DNA from: Caldiserica bacterium UBA646
Lineage (GTDB): Bacteria; Caldisericota; Caldisericia; Caldisericales; Caldisericaceae
Length of the DNA: 64,000 nucleotides
Reading direction: 5' to 3'
Assembly: GCA_002299965.1 (NCBI GenBank)
Contig: DBOM01000062.1
Coordinates: forward strand, 16,977 to 80,976
Part shown: positions 35,751-44,906 of the stretch, piece by piece
Layout: each line of letters begins with the position of its first letter
How positions within the stretch are numbered: the first letter of the stretch is position 1
Made by a program: the position numbers and the translations under genes
Notes under the pieces: generated by a model
The model's database searches: none
What the model saw: only the letters and a program-made list of their open reading frames with translations
Told to the model about the DNA's origin: nothing

Positions 35751-36346
35751 AAAAACTCGTCCTTTTAATTATAACTGTTATCCTCTTATTCGTACTCCTA
35801 TCCCCGCTTCTCCCGGCAGAGCGCATACAAGTTTATAGTAACATAGAGATCAGTCTTGATGATATATTTAAAAAAGTAGGGACCCTATATTCTGTATATC
35901 AGTTAAAAATCCCGGCAAAAATCCACAGGAAACCCTTCAGCGTTGACGTATTTTATAATGAAATAATACTTGGCGCTATCCACTTTACAGATGGAGATTT
36001 TGCAATCTCGTCCAAAGGACATATTATAAACAAGGAAGAGGAGCTAGAAAATAACTTTTTTGCTGATTTCACAAGCAAAAGTTGGAATGAAAATTTTATT
36101 TTGTTGTTTGTTAATCTAAATAATTTGAATATACTTGATACGGTGGATAAATTTTCCATAGAAAACAAAATGGTTACATTTTATGATAAAAATAACATTC
36201 TTGTTATAATAGAAAAAGGAGACTATGTAAAAAAGTTGCAAGAATATAAAAAAGTAATAGAATTATTCAATGAGGAAATATATAAAATAAAAGAAATAAA
36301 TTTGCAATACAAAGAACAAGCTATAATTAAATGGAGGGAAAAGTGA
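35747..36346 (+). CDS. ftsQ: Divergent FtsQ/DivIB-like division protein
   Basis: The 199-residue protein has one N-terminal membrane helix (about 3-21) and a short outside domain. Sequence similarity to FtsQ is thin, but the closing INLQYKEQAIIKW resembles the FtsQ beta-strand end, and the gene sits between ddl and ftsA, the usual place for ftsQ. FtsQ proteins are often 230-280 residues, so this one is short. It overlaps ddl by 4 bases and ftsA by 4. Confidence 0.65.
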   Translation: MKKLVLLIITVILLFVLLSPLLPAERIQVYSNIEISLDDIFKKVGTLYSVYQLKIPAKIHRKPFSVDVFYNEIILGAIHFTDGDFAISSKGHIINKEEELENNFFADFTSKSWNENFILLFVNLNNLNILDTVDKFSIENKMVTFYDKNNILVIIEKGDYVKKLQEYKKVIELFNEEIYKIKEINLQYKEQAIIKWREK

Positions 36347-37551
36347 ACGAAAAAATTATTTCTGCACTTGACTTAGGAAGCAGCACTATAAAATTTCTTA
36401 TAGCTGAAGTGACGGATAGACGTCCTTCCATTATTGGCGTAGGGTCAGTTCCAAGTAGAAGTATCAATAAGGGGGTAGTAACAGATTTGAACAAAGCTGC
36501 CGAAGCCATTACAGCAGCCAAAAAACAGGCCGAAACAATGGCTGGCAAAAAAGCTACGCCTGTTTACGTCTCTATAAGCGGAAACCATGTATATTCGTTA
36601 AACAATAAAGGCATAATTGTCATATCGAAAGAAGGAAGAGAAATAACAAAAGAAGATATAAGGAGAGTAGAAGAATCTGCAAAAGTACTTCTGCTTCAGC
36701 CAAATCAGGATATTGTCCATGTATTACCAAGACAGTTTATTATTGATGGTCAAGATGGGATAAGAAACCCGATTGGCATGTCAGGTATAAAATTAGAAGA
36801 AGAAGTACATATTATAACAGGCTCTACAACATCGCTCCACAACATTAAAAAATGCATTCGCATGGCAGATCTTGAGCTAAGCGGATTTGTGCTCCAATCC
36901 CTTGCATCATCATGTGCAATAATTAATGAAGAAGAAAAAGAATTAGGTGTGGCTATACTAGATATTGGAGCAGGCACAGGTGATCTTGCAATTTTTGCAA
37001 ACGGGAATATTGCCCATACCTCAGTACTGCCGATTGGAGGAGAATACATTACAAAAGATATTGCATACGGATTGAGGATACCTTTAGAGGAAGCAGAATC
37101 AATTAAAAAAAACTACGGGTTTGTTGAAACGGAGAATAATAATAACCCAACAGGTGAAATAGAAATAGATAAATTTGGTAGCACCGAAAAAAGAAAAGTG
37201 TCTCTAGATTTTATTGGCAATATTATTACTTCAAGATCCGATGAAATATTGGAAGGTATACGCCTGGAATTGATGAAGTCAGGGTACTGGAACAATATTC
37301 CTGCTGGAATTATTATTACTGGAGGGTGCTCTCTGCTTAAAAATTTTGCTGAAAGAGCAAGTGAAATTATTGAAATTCCTGCTAGAATTGGTTATCCAGA
37401 TGGAGATTTTGCAATTGCAGAATTTCTGCACAGCCCTGCCTATTCAACTAGCGTAGGACTCATAAAATTTGCAATAGAAAACGAGATGGCAAATTATAAA
37501 AAAATGGACTTTTTAAAACATTTATCTTGGGTAAAAGACATATTTGGTTAA
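36343..37551 (+). CDS. ftsA: Cell division protein FtsA
   Basis: I place the start at GTG 36343, six bases after GGAGG (402 residues). The upstream ATG at 36331 adds only four residues and would have no ribosome site. The actin-like protein shows LDLGSSTIKF for phosphate 1, LDIGAGTGDLAIF for phosphate 2 and IIITGGCSLL near the adenosine site. A C-terminal amphipathic stretch (LKHLSWVKDIFG) fits the membrane-targeting helix. It tethers FtsZ filaments to the membrane. Confidence 0.95.
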   Translation: MNEKIISALDLGSSTIKFLIAEVTDRRPSIIGVGSVPSRSINKGVVTDLNKAAEAITAAKKQAETMAGKKATPVYVSISGNHVYSLNNKGIIVISKEGREITKEDIRRVEESAKVLLLQPNQDIVHVLPRQFIIDGQDGIRNPIGMSGIKLEEEVHIITGSTTSLHNIKKCIRMADLELSGFVLQSLASSCAIINEEEKELGVAILDIGAGTGDLAIFANGNIAHTSVLPIGGEYITKDIAYGLRIPLEEAESIKKNYGFVETENNNNPTGEIEIDKFGSTEKRKVSLDFIGNIITSRSDEILEGIRLELMKSGYWNNIPAGIIITGGCSLLKNFAERASEIIEIPARIGYPDGDFAIAEFLHSPAYSTSVGLIKFAIENEMANYKKMDFLKHLSWVKDIFG

Positions 37552-37569
37552 TAAAGGAGGCTGATAATA

Positions 37570-38625
37570 ATGCTTGATCCGTGGGTAAGCGCCCAAGCAA
37601 AAATTCGCGTCATAGGTATTGGTGGCGGAGGAAGTAATGCCATAAACAGAATGATGGATGAAGGAATAAAAGGAGTAGAATTCATTGCAATAAATACTGA
37701 CGTCCAGGTGCTTGCATTAAACAAAGCAGAAAAAAAAGTGCAAATAGGCGCAAGAACAACAGGAGGATTGGGTGCAGGTTCTTATCCTGAAATAGGAAAG
37801 ATATCTGCGGAGGAAAGCAAGGAAGAACTTAAAAAAATTTTAGAGGGTACCGATCTTGTATTTATCACGGCTGGCATGGGTGGAGGCACTGGTACTGGGG
37901 CTTCCCCTGTCATTGCATCCATTGCAAAAGAAATGAACATCCTCACAATAGCAATAGCAACAAAGCCCTTTAAATTTGAAGGAAGAAAAAGAATGGAAGT
38001 TGCCGAAAATGGAATAAAAGAGCTTACACCGGAAGTAGACACTGTCATAACAATATCAAACGACAGATTATTAAAACTCGTGGATAAAAAAACTACAATC
38101 AACGATGCCTTCAAATTAGCAGATAATATATTGTATCATGCAGTAAGAAGCATCTCAGACCTTATTACAATGCCAGGCCTGGTCAATGTAGACTTTGCAG
38201 ATGTCAAAACAACACTTAAAGATGCCGGGACAGCATGGCTCGGCATGGGAAACGGACATGGAGAAAATAGAGCAACAGAAGCTGCAAGAGCGGCAATAAA
38301 AAGCCCGTTATTGGAATTTTCTTTGACTGGAGCAGACAGAGTTCTCTACAACATCACAGGAGGCAAAGACCTCACGCTGTTTGAAGTAGACGAAGCTACA
38401 AAAGTAATAACCGAATCGGCTTCTCCCGATGCAAACATAATCTTTGGTACGGCAATAGATGAATCACTTACAGATGAGATCTATATTTCTGTAATTGCCG
38501 CTGGTTTTGATAAATCCGCTCAAGTAATTAAAAAAATGAAGGTGCTTAATATTGATAGCGAAAGTATCGATATCGGCAATTTTGAAACCCCTGCATTTAT
38601 AAGAAGAAAGAAAACGACTGAATAA
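37570..38625 (+). CDS. ftsZ: Cell division GTPase FtsZ
   Basis: The 351-residue tubulin-like GTPase has GGGTGTG at 104-110 and the N-terminal GIGGGGSNAINRM. The last stretch ETPAFIRRKK is the conserved tail peptide that binds FtsA. The linker before it is very short. AAAGGAGG precedes the ATG at 37570. It polymerises into the Z ring at mid-cell. Confidence 0.97.
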   Translation: MLDPWVSAQAKIRVIGIGGGGSNAINRMMDEGIKGVEFIAINTDVQVLALNKAEKKVQIGARTTGGLGAGSYPEIGKISAEESKEELKKILEGTDLVFITAGMGGGTGTGASPVIASIAKEMNILTIAIATKPFKFEGRKRMEVAENGIKELTPEVDTVITISNDRLLKLVDKKTTINDAFKLADNILYHAVRSISDLITMPGLVNVDFADVKTTLKDAGTAWLGMGNGHGENRATEAARAAIKSPLLEFSLTGADRVLYNITGGKDLTLFEVDEATKVITESASPDANIIFGTAIDESLTDEIYISVIAAGFDKSAQVIKKMKVLNIDSESIDIGNFETPAFIRRKKTTE

Positions 38626-39513
38626 ATGAATCAACTGTCGGGAATAAAATTACTTGTAAATATTTCCCTATTTCTTTTGTCTATAATTCTTATCATTTCT
38701 GCTGGGAGTAACATCCTTGCTTATTCCAAAACTTCTCATATTAAAGTAGAAAATATCAAAGTACAAACTATCTGGCTAAAGATCCAAGCTGAAGGTTTCG
38801 TATTGTTCGATATGAAACCCACCTTGTCACAAATAGATGGAATATTGGAACCAATTATAGAAGATGGAGTATTTGTTACTAAAAACGAAGTTATAGGGAG
38901 GATTAAAAACGAAGAAGCTGTAGCAGATTTATTGTCTCCTGGAAAAGGAATCTTGCAATGGGCTCGGTATAAAAATTATGATTTTAATCTTCCGGCAGAT
39001 TTAAATAATAATTCAATAAATAAAAATGAATTTGATATAATCTATCCGGGAGAATTTATACATGAAGGAGAAATAGTCGCAACAATTATTCCAAACGAAT
39101 TTGCGTATCTGTATCTTGAAAATATAAATATTCCTGAGGATATAAAGACGCTGTACTTCAGCCAATTCCAAAATAATACACTTATAGAGGGAAACATTAT
39201 TTTTAGAGAAAACAAATTTGTTGTATGCAAAGTATATGACTATTTGGAGTATATATTGAACGAAAATATTTTTTTGGTACAATATATCAACACAAACGGG
39301 ATAATTATTGCAGATAAAGATATAGTACAGAAAAATGGAAAAACAGGCATCTACGTGTTGAACGGGGAAAAAGTGCAATTTATGGAAACGCGTATTTATA
39401 GAGACGCAGAAAAAATCGTTGCAGAAATACCGGACACCAGAAGCGCTATCACCGTTGTAAGAACACCACATATAGTAACAGAGGGGAAAATTATAAACGA
39501 AACGGGAAAATGA
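38626..39513 (+). CDS. HlyD-like membrane fusion protein
   Basis: A 295-residue protein with one N-terminal membrane helix (about 10-30) and repeated beta-rich blocks such as IDGILEPIIEDGVFVTKNE and SPGKGILQWAR, which look like split lipoyl-like hairpins of the HlyD family. In many Firmicutes a HlyD-like gene of unknown role stands near sepF in the division region. The start ATG abuts the ftsZ stop, with no ribosome site, so translation is likely coupled. Family call is moderate; function is not known. Confidence 0.6.
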   Translation: MNQLSGIKLLVNISLFLLSIILIISAGSNILAYSKTSHIKVENIKVQTIWLKIQAEGFVLFDMKPTLSQIDGILEPIIEDGVFVTKNEVIGRIKNEEAVADLLSPGKGILQWARYKNYDFNLPADLNNNSINKNEFDIIYPGEFIHEGEIVATIIPNEFAYLYLENINIPEDIKTLYFSQFQNNTLIEGNIIFRENKFVVCKVYDYLEYILNENIFLVQYINTNGIIIADKDIVQKNGKTGIYVLNGEKVQFMETRIYRDAEKIVAEIPDTRSAITVVRTPHIVTEGKIINETGK

Positions 39514-39518
39514 TAAAG

Positions 39519-39546
39519 TGTAACCTTTTTTAAAAAATTACGTTTA
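39519..39546 (+). promoter_or_regulatory. ECF-type promoter for sigma gene
   Basis: TGTAAC (39519-39524), 16 bases, then CGTTTA (39541-39546) resembles the AAC/CGT promoters used by ECF sigma factors such as SigX and SigM in Bacillus. It lies just before the sigma gene, suggesting autoregulation. Confidence 0.6.
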
Positions 39547-39559
39547 TATAGGTGAGGAA

Positions 39560-40132
39560 TTGGAAAAAAGAGAAGAAATTGTTTTTGTTAAGAAAATTGT
39601 TTCAGGAGATGAAAAAGCATTTAGAGAATTTTATAAAATGTTTTTCCCTAAAATATATAAGTATGCTTATAGAAAACTACAAAACAGGGAACAAGCTGAG
39701 GATATTACCTCAGAAACATTTTTTAAAATTTTTAAACATTTAGATACATATGAGAGCAGAATGAACGAAGGATTAGATATTTGGGTATACAGCATAGAGC
39801 GAAACGCTATAAGAGATCTGTTTAGAAAAAATGCAGGCGTAGAAATTCTTCCGCTTGAAGAAAAATGGGGAAATGTGCTACTTCCACCAATTGACGACCC
39901 ATACATTATGATGGAGAGAAAGGAAATAGAAGAGATAATTAACGAAGAGTTGCAAAAAATTCCAAAACAGTATAGAGAAATTATTAAATTAAGGTTCTTT
40001 AAGAAAAAACATACTCGCGAAATTGCTGCAACACTTGGAAAAAATGAAGGGGCTATAAAGATAATGCAATTTAGAGCATTGAGCGCTTTAAAAGAAAAAG
40101 TTAAGGAGAGAATAAAAAATGCAAATCAATAA
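39560..40132 (+). CDS. ECF-type RNA polymerase sigma factor
   Basis: The 190-residue protein has a region-2 core (FYKMFFPKIYKYAYRKLQ, then AEDITSETFFKIF) and region-4 helix-turn-helix (LPKQYREIIKLRF-like, then HTREIAATLGKNEGAIK). It is near the size of ECF sigma factors. The start is TTG 39560, since no ATG or GTG is in frame early; GGTGAGG is only two bases ahead, so the start may be a few residues off. The next gene overlaps by 14 bases and is the likely anti-sigma. The regulon is unknown. Confidence 0.88.
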   Translation: MEKREEIVFVKKIVSGDEKAFREFYKMFFPKIYKYAYRKLQNREQAEDITSETFFKIFKHLDTYESRMNEGLDIWVYSIERNAIRDLFRKNAGVEILPLEEKWGNVLLPPIDDPYIMMERKEIEEIINEELQKIPKQYREIIKLRFFKKKHTREIAATLGKNEGAIKIMQFRALSALKEKVKERIKNANQ

Positions 40133-40598
40133 GGAAAAAGAACAAAGCATTTCAACCTTTATAGAGCACCTAATGGAAGAGAAATCTCCAAACTATAAAG
40201 AGCTAAATGGTGATGTGGATCTTTTATCCATAGCTGATATTGCACTGTTTCTCAAAAAGGGAGATGAAACTCCTGATAACAATTTCCGTAATAATCTCGA
40301 AGAAACGCTTTTATCCAAACTCAAAAAAGACCAATTAGTAAATAACGAACTAAGAAAACTAAAAAAAGAAGGGCTTACAAGATTTGCCATTGGATTCGCC
40401 TCAGTGCTACTTGTCATAGCAAGTTTGATGGGGCTAAAAACATCAAAACAAACTATACAACCAGTTAGAATAAAAGAAATCGACATAGTGAGAATAGAAA
40501 ATAAAAAAATAAATGGACAAAGTTTTGAAATTTTGTACACTAAAGAAAACTTTGCTATACTCTATTGGCCATTAGGTCAATTTAAAATGTTACAGTAA
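40119..40598 (+). CDS. Putative membrane anti-sigma factor
   Basis: The 159-residue protein has a soluble N-terminal part (1-85) with no zinc motif, one membrane helix (about 89-106) and a short outside domain. This is the topology of anti-sigma factors encoded after ECF sigma genes. AAGGAG precedes the ATG. No ZAS motif (HxxxCxxC) is visible, so the type is unusual and the call rests on context. Confidence 0.6.
   Translation: MQINKEKEQSISTFIEHLMEEKSPNYKELNGDVDLLSIADIALFLKKGDETPDNNFRNNLEETLLSKLKKDQLVNNELRKLKKEGLTRFAIGFASVLLVIASLMGLKTSKQTIQPVRIKEIDIVRIENKKINGQSFEILYTKENFAILYWPLGQFKMLQ
40533..40561 (+). promoter_or_regulatory. Promoter for SLH-binding protein operon
   Basis: TTGTAC (40533-40538), a 17-base spacer and TATACT (40556-40561) lie within the end of the anti-sigma gene. 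The message would have a leader of about 108 bases before the ATG at 40676. Confidence 0.65.
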
Positions 40599-40675
40599 TA
40601 TAATTTGGGAGGTGAAAACAGGCAAAAAAACGTAGAAAGAAGTAAGAAAACACAAATCTTAAAGGAGGAAAAAGT

Positions 40676-42898
40676 ATGAAAAAAGTATTAGCTTTAACAC
40701 TTGCAGTAATGATGGTGTTTGTATTCTTCGCGGTAAGGCCAGCTTCGGTAAGCGCAGCAGGTTTCCCGGATGTCCCAGCAAACTACTGGGCAAAAAAACA
40801 CATTGACTACCTTGTTACACAAAAAGTAATAGCAGGTTTTCCGGATGGAACATTCAAGCCAGAAAGCCCTGTAACACGTGAACAGTTCGCAAAAATGATT
40901 GTTGTAGCAAAAGGCCTCTCGCTGTCCAATCCAGCAACACCAACTTATAGCGATGTTTCGAAATCGCGTTGGTCTTATGGCTACGTAGAAGCTGCATCGA
41001 AAGCAGGCTACATCAAAGGCTATGGAGGCGGCAAATTTGGGCCCGCAGATCCAATCACAAGAGAACAACTTGCCGTTCTTGAAATTAGAGTATTAGGCAA
41101 AGAAGCAGCATCACAGGTTTCAAGTCTTATCATTGCAACCTTCTCTAATGATGAAGCCAAAATTTCTTCATGGGCAAGAGGAGCAATGACACTTGCAGTA
41201 AGACCTGATGCACAACTTCTTAAATGGGATAAAGAAAGAAACATTAGACCAAAAGCTGCCGGAACAAGAGCAGAATGCGCATATTCAATCTATATGATTC
41301 TTAAGCCAGCAGTAAAAGGTGGACAAGTTTCCATTGCAACTTCTGAAGAACCTAAAACTCTTTTTGATGCACTTGACTCAAGTGCAGTAATGAGTGAAGT
41401 ATTAGGAGCAGTCAATGAAGGCGCTTCAGCTACTCTCCCGTCGGGAAAACTTTATCCTGTTCAATCAGACTATATTCCAAGCGTATCCGGCGGTACCTGG
41501 ATTATCAATGAAGACGGCACAATGAAAACGACATGGAAACTTAAAAAGGGTATCAAATGGGCAGACGGCCAGCCAGTAACAGCAAAAGATTATGTATTCG
41601 GCTGGGAAATGTACTTAAATGATGCCGTGCAGGTTGTATCAAGAGATGTTGCGGAAAAAGTAGCAAAAGTTGAAACACCGGATGATTACACACTCGTTGT
41701 TTACTGGACAACACCCTCTATCTGGGCTCAGTACGGTCCACTCGGTGCCGGCGTTTATCCTGCACACATCTTAAAACCAATTTTAGATTCAAATCCAGCA
41801 AATATCAACTCATGCGACTACAATTTGAATCCGGTATCCAGCGGAGCATATAAAGTTAAAACATGGTCTCCCGGAAACTACATTATTTTGGAAAAGAATC
41901 CAAATTACTGGGCAGGAGAAGGTCTCATCGATAGATTCATTTATTATATAACACCGGATACAAACACAATGCTTATGCAGCTTCTGGCGGGTAAACTCGA
42001 TATGACAATGCCTGGCATTGGAATTGACGTACCACAGGCCGACGCAGCAGAAAAAAATGGGTTAGACAAAACATTTGACATTCGCTATGTCCAATCTGTT
42101 TTCTGGGAACATGTTACTTTAAATCTTGATGACCCAATCATGAAAGATGTGAACCTGCGTAAAGCGTTGATGTTTGCATTAGACAGACAAGAAATGAGCA
42201 GAAAAATATTTAGTGGTAAGAGAGATCTTTCATATGGGCCAATGCCAGGTGGAATGACTGCGTTTAATAAAGACCTTGTTGGCATGTATCCATATGACCC
42301 CGCAAAAGCAAAAGATATACTTACAAAAGCAGGCTACACCTGGAACAGCAGCGGCGCTTTAATTAATCCAGAAGGAAAGGAAGTTACTATTGATATTGAA
42401 GGCCCAGCAGGATATGCAGTGCGCGAACAGGAAATTGAATTTATGCTTAAATACTGGAAAGATAATCTCGGAATTTCTGGAAGTTACAAGCCAATGAGCT
42501 GGGGGCCAATGATTGACACCTGGTATGACGGCAATTTCCAAGCTTGCCTATTTGCGTGGGGCTCAGATCCAGCGGGAATTTGTTCATACACACTTTATCA
42601 CACTAGCCAAATTCCTACCGAAGAAACCGGTTGGGCTGGCCAGAACTTTACACATATTCGTGACGCAGAATTAGATAAATGGTTAACAATTTGTAATGAT
42701 TCGGTTGATGATGCTGTTCGAATCGATGCCTCAAAGAAAATACAGGCCATCGTCTATGACCAGCTTCCAGAGCTTTACCTCAACTTGCATGTATCAGTCT
42801 GGGCAATTCGCAAAGGGCTTGTAGGCACCGAAGAGTATGACCTCAACGCTATAACACCAAGTTCATACAATGCTCAATACTGGTACTGGGAGAAGTAG
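40676..42898 (+). CDS. SLH-anchored oligopeptide-type ABC binding protein
   Basis: The 740-residue secreted protein has a signal peptide (cut near Ala27), three SLH modules (about 30-75, 91-135, 157-205) and a family-5 solute-binding domain (about 215-740; DYNLNPVSSGAYKVKTW and similar blocks). There is no lipobox cysteine, so it is anchored by SLH domains rather than by lipid. SLH domains bind cell-wall polymers in S-layer proteins. AAGGAGG precedes the ATG. It is followed by two permeases and two ATPases of an Opp/Dpp importer. Ligand is probably an oligopeptide or similar small molecule, not known. Confidence 0.92.
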   Translation: MKKVLALTLAVMMVFVFFAVRPASVSAAGFPDVPANYWAKKHIDYLVTQKVIAGFPDGTFKPESPVTREQFAKMIVVAKGLSLSNPATPTYSDVSKSRWSYGYVEAASKAGYIKGYGGGKFGPADPITREQLAVLEIRVLGKEAASQVSSLIIATFSNDEAKISSWARGAMTLAVRPDAQLLKWDKERNIRPKAAGTRAECAYSIYMILKPAVKGGQVSIATSEEPKTLFDALDSSAVMSEVLGAVNEGASATLPSGKLYPVQSDYIPSVSGGTWIINEDGTMKTTWKLKKGIKWADGQPVTAKDYVFGWEMYLNDAVQVVSRDVAEKVAKVETPDDYTLVVYWTTPSIWAQYGPLGAGVYPAHILKPILDSNPANINSCDYNLNPVSSGAYKVKTWSPGNYIILEKNPNYWAGEGLIDRFIYYITPDTNTMLMQLLAGKLDMTMPGIGIDVPQADAAEKNGLDKTFDIRYVQSVFWEHVTLNLDDPIMKDVNLRKALMFALDRQEMSRKIFSGKRDLSYGPMPGGMTAFNKDLVGMYPYDPAKAKDILTKAGYTWNSSGALINPEGKEVTIDIEGPAGYAVREQEIEFMLKYWKDNLGISGSYKPMSWGPMIDTWYDGNFQACLFAWGSDPAGICSYTLYHTSQIPTEETGWAGQNFTHIRDAELDKWLTICNDSVDDAVRIDASKKIQAIVYDQLPELYLNLHVSVWAIRKGLVGTEEYDLNAITPSSYNAQYWYWEK

Positions 42899-42925
42899 AT
42901 AAGAAAATAAGAAGATCGTAGTTAT

Positions 42926-42957
42926 AAAGAGGGGAAGACTACAGTCTTTCCCTCTTT
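42926..42957 (+). other. Intercistronic hairpin after binding-protein gene
   Basis: Arms AAAGAGGGGAAGACT (42926-42940) and AGTCTTTCCCTCTTT (42943-42957) pair over 15 bases with one G-U. No T run follows. This suggests message stabilisation or partial termination, giving more binding protein than permease. Confidence 0.65.
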
Positions 42958-42984
42958 AACTGCATAATAGGAGGAATTACGCAG

Positions 42985-43986
42985 ATGAAAAATTATTTGA
43001 TAAGGCGCCTTTTAGAATTGATACCGGTTCTGTTTGCTATTGCATTTGTCAGCTTCTGGCTCGTTTCTAAAATGGGAGACCCATTTGCAGCATTGATCAT
43101 CAATCCTCATGTCCGTCCAGAAGACATAGAAAGATTAAGACATATATGGCATTGGGATGAACCGCTTTTCATAAGATTTATATACTGGTTAAAAGATTTT
43201 ATCTATCCAAAAGCAGGCTGGGGTCTATCAATATTAGCACCGGGCAGAAATGTAATAGAAGTAGTAAAGTCAAGGATCCCCATAACAATGGCGTTTTCCG
43301 CTACTTCAATGATTCTGGCTGTCGCTATTTCAATACCATTAGGAGTTTATTCGGCACTTCACCAATATTCAATTCCAGATTATGTCTTAACATTTTTTGC
43401 GTTTTTCGGGATGTCGATGCCAACATTCTGGTTTGGCATTATGCTAATGTATCTTTTGGCTGTAAAGGTTCACTGGTTCCCTGCAGCAGGTGCGCATTCT
43501 GCTTTTCTTGTAGTACAAGATATACCCGTTGAATTTAGTGAGGCTCCAAAAATAAGACAATTCATAGATACTGCATGGCATCTCGCTTTACCTATTTTTG
43601 TACTTGTAGTATTCCAAATGGGGGCATGGCTTCGTTATATGAGATCTTCTATGCTTGAAGTAAAACATCAAGATTATGTAAGGACAGCAAGAGCCAAAGG
43701 GGTAGATAGCAGAACTGTAACTTACAAACATGCATTCAGAAATGCAATTATACCGATTATTACACTGATAGGCTTGTCATTTCCAGGATTAATTGGTGGA
43801 GCAATGATAACCGAAACAGTCTTTGCAATCGATGGCATAGGAAGACTCACTTTTAAAGCAGTTATGTCTCAGGATGTATTTGTTGCAATGGCTCTCATAA
43901 CGATTTTTGCAGTATTAGTTGTACTTGGAAATTTCATTGCGGACATATTGTATGCAGTTGTTGACCCAAGAATAAGGTACAGTTAG
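42985..43986 (+). CDS. oppB: Oligopeptide/dipeptide ABC permease, OppB-type
   Basis: The 333-residue polytopic protein has an N-terminal helix, a large outside loop and the EAA loop RTARAKGVDSRTVTYKHAFR near residue 233. It matches OppB/DppB proteins. TAGGAGG precedes the ATG. It pairs with OppC to form the channel. Confidence 0.92.
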   Translation: MKNYLIRRLLELIPVLFAIAFVSFWLVSKMGDPFAALIINPHVRPEDIERLRHIWHWDEPLFIRFIYWLKDFIYPKAGWGLSILAPGRNVIEVVKSRIPITMAFSATSMILAVAISIPLGVYSALHQYSIPDYVLTFFAFFGMSMPTFWFGIMLMYLLAVKVHWFPAAGAHSAFLVVQDIPVEFSEAPKIRQFIDTAWHLALPIFVLVVFQMGAWLRYMRSSMLEVKHQDYVRTARAKGVDSRTVTYKHAFRNAIIPIITLIGLSFPGLIGGAMITETVFAIDGIGRLTFKAVMSQDVFVAMALITIFAVLVVLGNFIADILYAVVDPRIRYS

Positions 43987-43995
43987 GAGGATGCC

Positions 43996-44904
43996 ATGGC
44001 AAAAAACACATACATAGACGGCGGAACAACTACTTCAGAAACCTACAGTTACTGGAGAAAAGTATTCCAGAGACTTAGAAAACATCACCTTGCGATGATA
44101 GCACTCGTTATACTTGGGCTTTTAATTTTAGCAGTAATATTAGCAAAACCACTTTCATTTGGAAACGACCCTTACACATATATAAAGTCTGTTCCCTGGA
44201 TTGCACGCCCGGAACTTGCACCTCCAGGACCCGGACATCCATTGGGATTAGATAACATGGCAAGAGATGCCTGGTCAAGAATGCTATATGGAGGGCGCGT
44301 TTCTCTCTCAGTAGGATTTATATGTAGCTTTGTAGGGGCATCAATAGGCCTATTTTTTGGACTAATATCAGGGTATTTTGGTGGCATAGCAGATATGCTT
44401 ATTATGCGTTTCACAGATTTTATGCTTTCCATCCCCGTTCTTCCTATAATGGTTGTTTTAGCTGCAGTAATTCGCGGATCGCTTGCTGCAATTATATTTA
44501 TCATTTCAGTTTTTAGCTGGATGGGTGTAGCAAGGCTGGTAAGAGGAGAGGTGCTTTCTTTAAAAGAACAGGAGTTTACAGAAGCAGCGAGAGCAATAGG
44601 AGAAAGCCCAGCAAGAATAATGTTTATACACCTTCTTCCCAACACAATGGCTCCTGTAATTGTTGCTTCCACTCTTTCAATTGCCGGTAACATCATTTAT
44701 GAAGCAACGCTTTCTTTCTTAGGGTTAGGAATAAGACAACCTACTCCAAGCTGGGGCAACATGTTAAATGGAGCCCAAACCTTTATGCTTACTGCTCCCT
44801 GGCTTATGTGGTGGCCTGGAATTGCGATTTTGATAACCACACTTGCATTTAACTTTTTAGGTGACGGGCTGCGTGATGCATTAGACCCAAGGCTTTATAG
44901 GTAG
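43996..44904 (+). CDS. oppC: Oligopeptide/dipeptide ABC permease, OppC-type
   Basis: The 302-residue polytopic permease has the EAA-type loop with EAARAIGESPARIMFIHLLP near residue 198 and a closing GDGLRDALDPR, both typical of OppC/DppC. The longer cytoplasmic N-terminus is also typical. GGAGG precedes the ATG. Confidence 0.92.
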   Translation: MAKNTYIDGGTTTSETYSYWRKVFQRLRKHHLAMIALVILGLLILAVILAKPLSFGNDPYTYIKSVPWIARPELAPPGPGHPLGLDNMARDAWSRMLYGGRVSLSVGFICSFVGASIGLFFGLISGYFGGIADMLIMRFTDFMLSIPVLPIMVVLAAVIRGSLAAIIFIISVFSWMGVARLVRGEVLSLKEQEFTEAARAIGESPARIMFIHLLPNTMAPVIVASTLSIAGNIIYEATLSFLGLGIRQPTPSWGNMLNGAQTFMLTAPWLMWWPGIAILITTLAFNFLGDGLRDALDPRLYR

Positions 44905-44906
44905 GG

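Noticed and set aside
40603..40675. Possible tiny leader peptide before the SLH-binding protein gene
   Set aside because: One frame reads AKKRRKK then stop, but no start codon precedes it in frame.
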